A DNA stretch of 64,000 bases from positions 1-64,000 of the forward strand of contig JAFXPK010000028.1 of NCBI GenBank assembly GCA_017527905.1, given 5' to 3'. Below the pieces are notes generated by a model. The model was not told where the DNA came from. It worked only from the letters and a program-made list of their open reading frames with translations, and did not search any database. This DNA comes from Paludibacteraceae bacterium (lineage in GTDB: Bacteria > Bacteroidota > Bacteroidia > Bacteroidales > Paludibacteraceae). Below are positions 25,328 through 33,142 of this stretch, in pieces (within the stretch, counting starts at the first letter, position 1; every line of letters begins with the position of its first letter). Both the position numbers and the translations under genes were made by a program.

Positions 25328-25405
25328 TCACGGTATCAATAACGTCAACCATGCCCATGACAGAACGAATACAGCTGCGTAAATAAATAGTAGTTGGATT
25401 CTCAT
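25328..25405 (-). CDS. Possible 25-residue membrane peptide
   Basis: On the complement an ATG at 25405 opens a 26-codon frame ending TGA at 25328. It starts MRIQLLFIYAAVFVLSWAWL and is almost wholly hydrophobic, like a single membrane helix. No clear promoter or ribosome binding site was found, so this is a weak call; a chance frame is the alternative. Confidence 0.25.
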   Translation of the reverse strand: MRIQLLFIYAAVFVLSWAWLTLLIP

Positions 25406-25788
25406 AAGCGTTATATTTTGATCGTTACACATTCCAAACGAACAGAGCTAATAATGCCGCAAACTCCACTTTGCAAACAAGAAACATTCTTTGATTCGCA
25501 ATTATACCCTTACTCACATCAACACTATTCGCGACTTACATTACAGGTTGGGAATTACTCTTAACCCCATTCCTTATGCCCTTTTCACAAATTTAAAAAA
25601 ATTATAATCCATTATGAATTATTAACGCAATATTCTTATTGACGAATATCAAAAACTATACAAATGTGCAAAAAACAGGGAAATTTAGGGCATGAGGACG
25701 ACTTTTTGGACTCTATGCGCTGAATTGCCAGAGCCCAAAAATCAACTTGTCCAGTGTTTTTATCGGTCCTTATTAATCGTTGCTAAAT

Positions 25789-28700
25789 TTATTTCACCAA
25801 CACCTTTCCCCCCTTGATGATATACACTCCCTTAGGCATGTCCTCTAAATTTTCAGGGCTTTCGCGCACGAAACGTCCCTGGAGATCATAGACACAGTCG
25901 CTGCCGGAAGGGTCGGAACTGATGTCTTCCACGTCTGTCGTGCCTCCCTCATAACGGAGTTGGAAGTGGTCGTAAGCTACCCAGTCGGCGGAGACGATCG
26001 CTTGCTTGCGTAGACCCAGTCGCAAAGTCTCTCCCTCGTTGAGGTCAATGCTCACGGAGACGGGCGCATAGGCGCTTGCGTCATTGAGCGCGGAAGAGGC
26101 TTGTTTGAGGTTGTCAGGGTAGGTGTAAGGGTTGTACGTGTAGGCGGATGAACTGAACAGATTAGGCACTGTGGTGGCGACATCGTTCATATAGAGTTGT
26201 GCGTTTTGTGTCGAACTGGCGTTGCTCCGCCATGCTTGATAGCCTGCTTCGATCGAGCCTGCCCGATAGAAGGCTTTGCACGTGAGGGTGTAGGTGCCTG
26301 CCGGAAGGCCTTGGAGCTCCTGCCAGATATCGAACGGACGTGAATACTGCTCCGCTGTCTCGTTGGCATAGGCATTGTAGGCGACACTGAGGTCCGCCCC
26401 CTGCCATCCCACGTTGTAGCGTGTGAAGGAACTGTTGGTGATGAGGAAGGTGAGATTGGCTGGCTGACCGCTTCGCGCGAGTGCCAACTGACTCTGCTGA
26501 TAGGCGGCTACCGCTTCTTTCAGATCCACGTATGCGCGGTTGATCGCGGAGGCGGAGGAGCTTGACGAGTTGAGGGCTCGTGTCGCCGAGTTGTAGGCCT
26601 GCTTGAGCGCATCATCTCCGCTGTCGTTGACATAGTTTTTCACCTCCATCACTAAATTCTTGAAGTCCTGACGCTCGGCATCAGGATTCTTGTAGTCGGT
26701 GTACTCCATGGCCGTTGCGCATCGTCCCAGCTCCATCACCTGCTCGGCTGAAAGTGCGGTGTCGAAGATGAGGAAGTCGTCGAACAGGGCATTCTCCATG
26801 ATGGCATCGGAGCTGAATGGCGAGTGACCGATGGTGAAACGTGTGATATCATTGATGAACGATGATGGTTTCAACGTCACGTTCACCTCGTTTTTAAGGT
26901 GACCATCCACATAGATGCGACCGACATTGCCCTGTTGGGTGTAGGTGATGTTATGCCAATCGCCGATACTGACGCCAGCGTATGAGTGCGCTCCCTCGGT
27001 GCTTCCACCCTTGATTTCGTAGTACCAATCGCTGTTGCCTCCCTTGTTGACAAGTCCGATGTAGTGATCGGTGCCCTGTTCCATGGAGTATGCCCAGCAG
27101 AATTTGCCCGTATTGTTTCCGACACGTTGCAACATATTGATACTTATGGTATAATCCTTTGCATTGGCGAACGTCTGTTTGGCGGCGGCCACAGGTATGT
27201 TCATATAACTGCCTTCGCCCTTACTGCCCGTGGCAAGCACATGGTTACCATCGTCGAGGGTGATGATGGATGCCTTCCCCATCAGTTCGCAGGTATAGGT
27301 TTCGCTATCGTCTATGGCTTTCCCCTTTTCGAAGCTAAAGCTCAGAACAGGCTCTGGCAGAGGGTCTGGCTGTGGCGGTGTGACATTATTGACCTGCAGA
27401 CGTATTACGCCTACGGAATAGGCGGGACAGGTATAGGCTATCGTATTATCGTCGTTGACGGAGAGTTGTTGTGTGCGAGGCACGATGCGTTGCGGATTCG
27501 AAGTGGTGTTCTCGTCAGTGCCTCTGGAGGCGGAGAGTATTTCGGCTTCCGCAGCCTCAACATGGCCACCTGCAAGGGAAAGCTTCACATCCCTTTGGGT
27601 ACCGGAAGGATTGACTATCTTAACGTACATCATGCCAGTCTCATCGTCGATGCTGGCAGAGGTGTAGACGGTACGGGCCCCGTATGTGCGTAGATTGGCT
27701 TCGATGATCACCTCACCGTCGAGGTAGCAGCGCACATGCTGTCCCTCTTTTTGGATACGGATGGCATAATCCTTCCCTGTGGTAAGTGTTCCGGCTTTTT
27801 CTCCGAGAACGCTCTTGAAACCGTTCTGGCACTGCTCCACAGCGTGTTTCGAATTGCTCCATCCTCCGAGGTTGAGCCATGCATAGTTGTTTTCATCAAT
27901 GTAATTGAAGATGATGAGGAAGCCCTCCGAACCGCTTTGCTTCGTGGCGTGAACGGTCATGTCGAGGTTGGTCAGGTCATAGACGTTCTTCAGCCAGCAG
28001 CGGACATCCGTCTGTGAGGCATTGGTCTGTCTGAAAGTACCGTTGCTGATGCTCCATGAGCCACGCACTGTTGACCAATCAGAGGAGCCCGTTCTATTGC
28101 CCGTGATGACGGTGCCATCCGCGATCTTCGCCTGCAGGTCGGTGAAGGTGGCGGCGGTGGACCATGTGGCGAAACCGATGGAGCCTTGGTTGGCGTTGAG
28201 GCTGGTGCCATTGTTCTTCTCCGTCCAGCGGATATTCTGTTTGCCTATGTTGTTTGAGAACATTTTTTGGACGTGGTACGAAGGCGTGCCGTAGCTTGTC
28301 GAGCTGTTGAAGCGTATCATGTCGGGACGCCAGTTGAAGTTGTCCTCATGGGTGAAGATCGGCGCGTAGCTCATCATCATGACCGCTTCGCTATTGTTCT
28401 CGCAACCCTGCATGAAGACGGCCTCGCCAATGGCTGCGTTCATGTTTCCAAGCGTTCCGTAATCCTTCGTCACGGCATATTCGCCCACATAGATATGGGT
28501 CGTGGATTTGGACTGGTTGTCATAACGTCCGTATTGGCTGATGAAGAATTCAGGGGATTCGTAGTAGTGCTCATCCTTCAGTTCCACAGGTTCCGTGATG
28601 TCGTCGAACAAGTAGCTGTCGGCGATGAGGTGCAGGTCGGGCCAGCGCGTCTTGATGGCATGGTAGAACTGCATATAACGTTTCATGTAGTCGTTGCGGT

Positions 28701-29820
28701 TGAGCATGAACTCCTGTTCGTTACCGATCTCCAAATATTTCAGATTGAATGGCTCCGGGTGACCGTTCTGGGCACGCAGGCGTCCATAATAGGTATCGGT
28801 GCTTCCGTTAGCATACTCGATAGCGTCGAGCGCCTCCTGGATGAACGGGTCGATGTCGTTTTCATCCACCCTCCAATCGTGACCGATACCCATGTTCACC
28901 ACAAACATAGCGTTGGCGCCAAGGTCTTCAGCCAGTTCGAGGTATTCGTGGTAACCCTGTCCGTCGGTCACCTTATAATCCCAGTTACGGTTCATGTGGC
29001 CCGGACGCTCCTCGATCGGACCGATGGTTTTCTTCCACTCAAAGCGGTTGGTTTGTCCGTCGCCCCACGAACCCTCTATGTAGCAGCCACCCGGGAAACG
29101 CATGAAACGAGGATGCATGTCGGCCAGCATCTGAGCCAGATCGGGACGGCAACCGTTTTTGCGCCCCTTGAACGTAGGAGGGAACAAGCTGACGACATCC
29201 AGGAAGATGACACCCTTCTTGTCGCCCTTCAGTGCCAAGTAACCTTGGGCATCCGAACCCGTGGCAGTGATTTTGGCGGTATATTTTTGCCATTCCTGAG
29301 TTGCCTTGACGCTGATGGTCGCACGGCCTAAGTTTTGTCCATTACCATTTTGCAGTTCAGCGACGATATTACCATCGTAGCTATCCTCGGCGCGGAGCCA
29401 GAAGGAGAGGTCATATTCACGACCGTTGACGATGTTGATACCCCAGTACCCCTCGTTGCGGACGCCCGCATTGTCAGATTTCAGGTTAACTTTCAGTGCA
29501 CGCAACTGAACAGCGTTGAGCAGTTTATCCGTCGTAAGGCTCATCTCCGCATTCCCCACGGAGCTCCAGCCAATAAGTTTGCTCATATCCTCCTCGAAAG
29601 AGCGGTTACGGACCAGTTCGGCATAGAGTCCGCCGTCACCCGCATGGTTAATCTCCTCGTAGAAGATACCGTAGTGGTCTTCCGTAACGAGGTCACCACG
29701 GTTGTTCAGGTCAAATTTAAGTTCTATCTGCGCCTGCACCGATGTAACGCAGAAAGCCAGAAGAAAGAGAGACATGAATCGATGTCCCGCTTGTATGATT
29801 TCAGAAAGATGATGTCTCAT
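25789..29820 (-). CDS. Multidomain GH51 alpha-L-arabinofuranosidase with T9SS sorting domain
   Basis: 1343 residues. It should release arabinofuranose from arabinans or arabinoxylans outside the cell. A signal peptide (hydrophobic stretch MSLFLLAFCVTSVQA at 16-30) is followed by the GH51 start FDLNNRG, then a carbohydrate-binding-like insertion (about 70-215), then the catalytic barrel with acid/base E368 (EIGNEQ) and nucleophile E447 (YVGEYA). After it come a DUF1080-like laminin-fold region (about 560-750), a LamG-like domain (about 820-1015), a Ser-rich helical FIVAR-like segment (about 1020-1090), another beta domain, and a terminal type A T9SS sorting domain (CVYDLQGRFV, then MPKGVYIIKGGKVLVK). 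It is far longer than a typical GH51 (500-650 residues). A shorter start at 29775 is possible. Confidence 0.9.
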   Translation of the reverse strand: MRHHLSEIIQAGHRFMSLFLLAFCVTSVQAQIELKFDLNNRGDLVTEDHYGIFYEEINHAGDGGLYAELVRNRSFEEDMSKLIGWSSVGNAEMSLTTDKLLNAVQLRALKVNLKSDNAGVRNEGYWGINIVNGREYDLSFWLRAEDSYDGNIVAELQNGNGQNLGRATISVKATQEWQKYTAKITATGSDAQGYLALKGDKKGVIFLDVVSLFPPTFKGRKNGCRPDLAQMLADMHPRFMRFPGGCYIEGSWGDGQTNRFEWKKTIGPIEERPGHMNRNWDYKVTDGQGYHEYLELAEDLGANAMFVVNMGIGHDWRVDENDIDPFIQEALDAIEYANGSTDTYYGRLRAQNGHPEPFNLKYLEIGNEQEFMLNRNDYMKRYMQFYHAIKTRWPDLHLIADSYLFDDITEPVELKDEHYYESPEFFISQYGRYDNQSKSTTHIYVGEYAVTKDYGTLGNMNAAIGEAVFMQGCENNSEAVMMMSYAPIFTHEDNFNWRPDMIRFNSSTSYGTPSYHVQKMFSNNIGKQNIRWTEKNNGTSLNANQGSIGFATWSTAATFTDLQAKIADGTVITGNRTGSSDWSTVRGSWSISNGTFRQTNASQTDVRCWLKNVYDLTNLDMTVHATKQSGSEGFLIIFNYIDENNYAWLNLGGWSNSKHAVEQCQNGFKSVLGEKAGTLTTGKDYAIRIQKEGQHVRCYLDGEVIIEANLRTYGARTVYTSASIDDETGMMYVKIVNPSGTQRDVKLSLAGGHVEAAEAEILSASRGTDENTTSNPQRIVPRTQQLSVNDDNTIAYTCPAYSVGVIRLQVNNVTPPQPDPLPEPVLSFSFEKGKAIDDSETYTCELMGKASIITLDDGNHVLATGSKGEGSYMNIPVAAAKQTFANAKDYTISINMLQRVGNNTGKFCWAYSMEQGTDHYIGLVNKGGNSDWYYEIKGGSTEGAHSYAGVSIGDWHNITYTQQGNVGRIYVDGHLKNEVNVTLKPSSFINDITRFTIGHSPFSSDAIMENALFDDFLIFDTALSAEQVMELGRCATAMEYTDYKNPDAERQDFKNLVMEVKNYVNDSGDDALKQAYNSATRALNSSSSSASAINRAYVDLKEAVAAYQQSQLALARSGQPANLTFLITNSSFTRYNVGWQGADLSVAYNAYANETAEQYSRPFDIWQELQGLPAGTYTLTCKAFYRAGSIEAGYQAWRSNASSTQNAQLYMNDVATTVPNLFSSSAYTYNPYTYPDNLKQASSALNDASAYAPVSVSIDLNEGETLRLGLRKQAIVSADWVAYDHFQLRYEGGTTDVEDISSDPSGSDCVYDLQGRFVRESPENLEDMPKGVYIIKGGKVLVK

Positions 29821-29860
29821 TTTTTTTGTTATTTATTTCATAGGATTTCGGATTTGTCAC

Positions 29861-29975
29861 GTAGAGAGGCACGGCCGTGCGTCTCTACACGGCCGTGCCT
29901 CTACACGACCATGCGTTTCCACATGTGTAAAACCGTGTGTTTTTACAAATACAATGCCGTGCATTTCCACGAATG
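29861..29975. repeat. Array of decaying palindromic repeats
   Basis: A 28-base near-perfect palindrome at 29861-29888 (core GCACGGCCGTGC flanked by GTAGAGA and TCTCTAC) is followed by successive variants of the unit CCGTGCGTYTCYACA up to about 29975, each further diverged. The segment lies just upstream of the GH51 gene. Confidence 0.65.
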
Positions 29976-30041
29976 CAATATTAAACAATTATTTTTGTGT
30001 TGTGAAATTTATTTGGATATCTTCCATTATTAAATTATATG

Positions 30042-30063
30042 GAGACGCACGGCCATGCGTCTC
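30042..30063. repeat. Isolated palindrome of the same family
   Basis: GAGACGCA and TGCGTCTC form a perfect 8-bp stem around CGGCCA. It is a further copy of the palindrome seen at 29861. Confidence 0.6.
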
Positions 30064-30079
30064 TACGCCATCCTCCCCT

Positions 30080-30156
30080 CTTTTTGTTCATTATTTTACT
30101 TGTACTGGACAAAAAGGTGCTTTTTTGTCCAGTATGGGAATGTTATTGGACGTAGG
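30080..30156 (-). repeat. Second, vestigial copy of the AAA_14 promoter region
   Basis: This stretch resembles the 5' region of the AAA_14 gene at 31509-31590: the palindrome arms TACTGGACAAAAA (30103-30115) and TTTTTGTCCAGTA (30122-30134), the spacing, and the start codon region (ATGAACAAAAAG on the complement instead of ATGGACAAAAAG). The -7 box in the live copy, TATTTTTG, reads CCTTTTTG here. The frame after the ATG ends after about 19 codons. Confidence 0.6.
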
Positions 30157-30246
30157 TTGGAGATATGCGGGGACATTTTTATTGCCCAATCCTCCTCCTG
30201 TTCAGTTGGATAGTAGCGCTAACCAACTGAGGATAATGATTTATAA

Positions 30247-31521
30247 CTATTTGAAAGATAACACTTTCCATTTGTAAAATGGAACGATATTGATTACCAA
30301 TCCATTTTTCTCGATTACTTGCTCATCATTCCACGTAACTACGGTGAACCGGTCGCACTTTAGTTCACCTGCACATTCCACCAGGGCTGAGAGTTCCCTT
30401 TTTTGCACGGATGGAGACGAGAAGTCATAACAAACCTGCACCAATTCTTTTATCCTATTTTCAGACCTCAGGACAAAATCTATCTCTTTGTCGTTTCGCG
30501 AACGATAGTAAAACAGGTTTTGCTCCACGTTCAGCCCTGATTGAATGAGGCGCATGAAGACCGCATTCTCCAATAACCTGCCCAGGTTCTGCGACAATTG
30601 GAATGCCTTCGCACAAATCAGACCGTTATCGACGATGTAAACTTTACGGGCGGACTTCTGCATTAATTGGAGCTTGTTATTGTATTGTGGCAAGAAAAAG
30701 AACAAATAAGACTGCAACAAATAGCCACAAAACTTCTGTGTGGTGGTCTTGCTCGACAACCCCAGCTCTTGCGTGATGTTCGTGTAGGAGACAGGATTGG
30801 TGAAATTCGCCAGCAGATAGGAGGCAACGTTTGATAAATCATTGACACGCCGTATCTTAAAACGATTCACGATGTCTTTCAGAAGCACGGAGTCATACAC
30901 ACTACTCAAATAGGTCTTGATGATGGACGGGGTGAGGATGGTTTCGGCGAATCCTCCGTTATGGAGATAGTCATCGACAACACTCAGCAGTTTTCCCTTC
31001 TGCTCCGGTGTTTCAGTCTCCGAACTAACATTTCGGTACGACAGATACTCAGGGAGAGAGAATGGCAAAATCTCAATATTCAGGAAACGACCCGTGAGCG
31101 ATGTCGCCATTTCCGAAGATAGCAACTTAGAATTAGACCCGGTTACGACAAGGTTAATTCCTCTTCGGTACAATTTGTTCACCCAGAGCTCCCACCCCGA
31201 CAGGTTCTGTATCTCATCCAAAAGCAGATATTGGAAATTTGGGTACACCTCCTGCAAGGATTGCATCACCTCATCTTCGTTGAAACGATGCAACAATTGG
31301 GCGTCATCAAAATTTAGGTAAGCGAAGTTGACGTTCTGCAGGATAAGCAAGGCGCAAACCGATTTCCCTGCCCGACGAGGACCCGTGATCAGCTTGATAA
31401 GAGGGGACTGTAGATAATCCGACACGGGCAGATTCAACGAGCGAGGCTGATACGTTTTTCCCAAAAGCGCATCCCGTTCATATTTTTGTTGAAGTATTGT
31501 TTCTCTCATCTTTTTGTCCAT
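30247..31521 (-). CDS. AAA_14/DUF4143 ATPase
   Basis: 424 residues from ATG 31521 (MDKKMRETILQQKYERD); a TTG 21 bases upstream and an ATG at 31509 are alternatives. The P-loop is GPRRAGKS (Walker A), Walker B is YLLLDEIQNLSGWE, and the sensor VTGSNSKLLSSEMATSLTGRF is typical of the AAA_14 family. The C-terminal half is DUF4143, with a PD-(D/E)xK-like EIDFVL segment and KELVQVCYDFS. These proteins are numerous in Bacteroidales and of unknown function; the C-terminal domain is nuclease-like. The gene starts inside a palindromic promoter region and has a mini CRISPR array directly upstream. Confidence 0.85.
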   Translation of the reverse strand: MDKKMRETILQQKYERDALLGKTYQPRSLNLPVSDYLQSPLIKLITGPRRAGKSVCALLILQNVNFAYLNFDDAQLLHRFNEDEVMQSLQEVYPNFQYLLLDEIQNLSGWELWVNKLYRRGINLVVTGSNSKLLSSEMATSLTGRFLNIEILPFSLPEYLSYRNVSSETETPEQKGKLLSVVDDYLHNGGFAETILTPSIIKTYLSSVYDSVLLKDIVNRFKIRRVNDLSNVASYLLANFTNPVSYTNITQELGLSSKTTTQKFCGYLLQSYLFFFLPQYNNKLQLMQKSARKVYIVDNGLICAKAFQLSQNLGRLLENAVFMRLIQSGLNVEQNLFYYRSRNDKEIDFVLRSENRIKELVQVCYDFSSPSVQKRELSALVECAGELKCDRFTVVTWNDEQVIEKNGLVINIVPFYKWKVLSFK

Positions 31522-31532
31522 TATTTCACCTA

Positions 31533-31565
31533 TACTGGACAAAAATAGTACTTTTTTGTCCAGTA
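31533..31565 (-). promoter_or_regulatory. Palindromic operator/promoter of the AAA_14 gene
   Basis: Arms TACTGGACAAAAA and TTTTTGTCCAGTA (13 bp, perfect) flank 7 bases. The -7 box TATTTTTG (complement of 31540-31547) sits within the palindrome, 19 bases before the start codon at 31521, so a protein bound here would block the promoter. Confidence 0.6.
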
Positions 31566-31589
31566 TGCAAGTACTATTGGACTTTTATG

Positions 31590-31753
31590 ATGGACAACTA
31601 TCTATATTACTTGAGTCTTTTAGACCGTCCAACGCAGGGCAAACTTCTACGAGATCTACAATAGTAGAAATTGTCTAAGCCTTTTAGACCCCAAATAGCG
31701 GTAATATTGTTTAACATATCTACAATAGTAGAAATTGTCTGATTCCTATAGAC
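31590..31753 (-). CRISPR. Mini CRISPR array with Cas12a-type repeats, no cas genes
   Basis: Two 36-base repeats at 31718-31753 and 31654-31689 (complement) share the Cas12a handle AATTTCTACTATTGTAGAT (19 bases) at the 3' end and begin GTCTA. A third, strongly decayed copy lies at 31590-31625 and keeps GTCTAAAAG. The two spacers (31690-31717 and 31626-31653) are both exactly 28 bases. The conserved handle at the repeat 3' end puts transcription on the minus strand, with the leader side at or beyond 31754. No Cas12a, Cas1, Cas2 or Cas4 is in the window. The repeat handle is the signature of type V-A arrays. Confidence 0.85.
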
Positions 31754-31782
31754 AATCCTTCACAGGGGAGCTCGTTTTAAAC

Positions 31783-31798
31783 GACGAATGTATTCGTC
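31783..31798. repeat. Small perfect hairpin on the leader side of the CRISPR array
   Basis: GACGAAT and ATTCGTC form a 7-bp stem with a 2-base loop, 30 bases from the outermost repeat. Function unknown. The remaining bases to 31941 hold nothing recognisable. Confidence 0.4.
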
Positions 31799-31941
31799 AA
31801 AATTCAGGTGTTTGTCAATCATTGTTTACACATTCTTTAATTAACTTCATTGCTGTCCACTAAAAATCACTAAACGTTCTGTGAAATAATTGAAATATTA
31901 TAATGCACATTCTATTTATTACTTTCAAGACTAAATTTTGA

Positions 31942-32970
31942 TTATTGCGAAGAGATCGGATAATACTGACCAGCGTTCCCATAAGTAGTAATATCAACAA
32001 ATGCCTCGTTTTTTTTGAAATGGTAATCATATTGAACAATACCATATTCATAATCTAAATAATAATCTCCTAATTCTTCTAATTGTGTCATGTGTAATGA
32101 ACCAGCCTTTGCATAAATATTCTGAACATCTTTGTTCGGTAATCCAGATGACTTATAAACAGTTGATGCGGCATAGTCAAATTGAGGACCCAAATTGTTG
32201 GCAATATTTATTGCTCCATTAGAGCAATGATGAGGAACTTTAATCCATCTCATGTTTTTAATGGTCTCTGTATCTATCCCCATTACATGCTCATTCTCTG
32301 CATCTCCACCAAAATAAAAGTCATAGCCATCTATTGACATCACAAATGAAACGGATAATTCGTTTGGCTTACTAAATTGATTTCCTTTGATTGCATATTT
32401 ATCCGTTCTATATCCAAGTGGGGTTAGAAAATGAAAAATCAACTCTTTATATTCATTGTCATCATTTGGGGAAATACACATAGGATAGGTATTAGTAAAA
32501 CAATCCCCATTTGCAGATATAGTCCTCCATATTTCTTTTATATTTGGATGCTTTTCGACAAGTTTCCAAATATTACTGAAGATTTCGTCAGCCCTTTCAC
32601 TTTCACCTCTTAATAAATCAGATGTAAGATTGGGATAATAAAACTTCGGAGTAAAAATGACAATATCATTATGGAACATCTTTTTAATTAGCTCATCTAT
32701 ACCTGGAGAATGATCCCAATGTGGATGCGTCCAACATACAAAGTCCAAGTTTTGTACATTGTGTTTTTTTAAAACTTCGTTCACCAATTTGAGTTCTTTG
32801 GTTTCGTAACTATCAACAACCATCGACATAACAACTTTTTCTCCTTCATTAGTTTTATCACGAAAAAGAACAACTATGGACTCACCAATATTCTTATAAC
32901 CTATTACAAACAGGCTAACTATGAGATTATCAAATGACGAGATATGAAAAGTCTTTTTAAAATTTCTCAT
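31942..32970 (-). CDS. ComEC-like metallo-beta-lactamase-fold hydrolase
   Basis: 342 residues, last gene of the AT-rich five-gene operon. The metal site HxHxDH is seen as THPHWDHSPG (His82, His84, Asp86, His87), with later ligand-region motifs DFYFGGDAENE and WIKVPHHCSNGA, the order found in the ComEC/Rec2-type MBL domain. There is no membrane part, so it is a soluble enzyme, probably a phosphodiesterase or nuclease. Its start overlaps the 61-residue gene by 14 bases. Standalone MBL proteins of this kind are often found in defence islands, which is the basis for the operon interpretation. Confidence 0.8.
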   Translation of the reverse strand: MRNFKKTFHISSFDNLIVSLFVIGYKNIGESIVVLFRDKTNEGEKVVMSMVVDSYETKELKLVNEVLKKHNVQNLDFVCWTHPHWDHSPGIDELIKKMFHNDIVIFTPKFYYPNLTSDLLRGESERADEIFSNIWKLVEKHPNIKEIWRTISANGDCFTNTYPMCISPNDDNEYKELIFHFLTPLGYRTDKYAIKGNQFSKPNELSVSFVMSIDGYDFYFGGDAENEHVMGIDTETIKNMRWIKVPHHCSNGAINIANNLGPQFDYAASTVYKSSGLPNKDVQNIYAKAGSLHMTQLEELGDYYLDYEYGIVQYDYHFKKNEAFVDITTYGNAGQYYPISSQ

Positions 32971-33142
32971 GATGATTTTTTAATCGAGTTGTAACAAAAA
33001 CATTTCCCCATGATATTTTTGTCACCACTGTACTCGTACAATAATTAGAGACATCACGGTTATAGTCTTTAATGTTATAGTCAACGCTATTCATAACGCA
33101 ATGTGATGTCTTGGCTAAATACTCTTCAACATTTTTATCCAT
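32957..33142 (-). CDS. Small unknown protein of 61 residues
   Basis: It is supported by a clear ribosome binding site, AAGGAG, seven bases before the ATG at 33142, and by 8-base and 14-base overlaps with the genes on either side, which suggests coupled translation. It is polar with three Cys (residues 15, 34 and others), no membrane helix and no recognisable domain. It is likely a partner or regulator of the kinase-like or MBL protein. Confidence 0.65.
   Translation of the reverse strand: MDKNVEEYLAKTSHCVMNSVDYNIKDYNRDVSNYCTSTVVTKISWGNVFVTTRLKNHHEKF

Larger units (their letters stand above)
24942..25788. other. Long intergenic region between argD and the GH51 gene
   Basis: About 850 AT-rich bases with no ordinary gene. 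It holds a long hairpin at 25192-25233 and a possible 25-residue membrane peptide at 25328-25405. Nothing else convincing was found. Confidence 0.6.

Noticed and set aside
28267..29331. A 354-codon open frame on the plus strand
   Set aside because: It is antisense to the GH51 catalytic region and reflects the codon bias of that gene.
30080..31590. AAA_14 gene with flanking palindromes as an insertion sequence
   Set aside because: The flanking copies are direct repeats of a promoter, not inverted ends, and the protein is not a transposase.
31626..31717. Self-targeting by the two CRISPR spacers
   Set aside because: Only chance matches of 9-10 bases were seen in the window (for example near 29658, 36064 and 62627), without a TTTV motif next to them. 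A whole-genome search would be needed.
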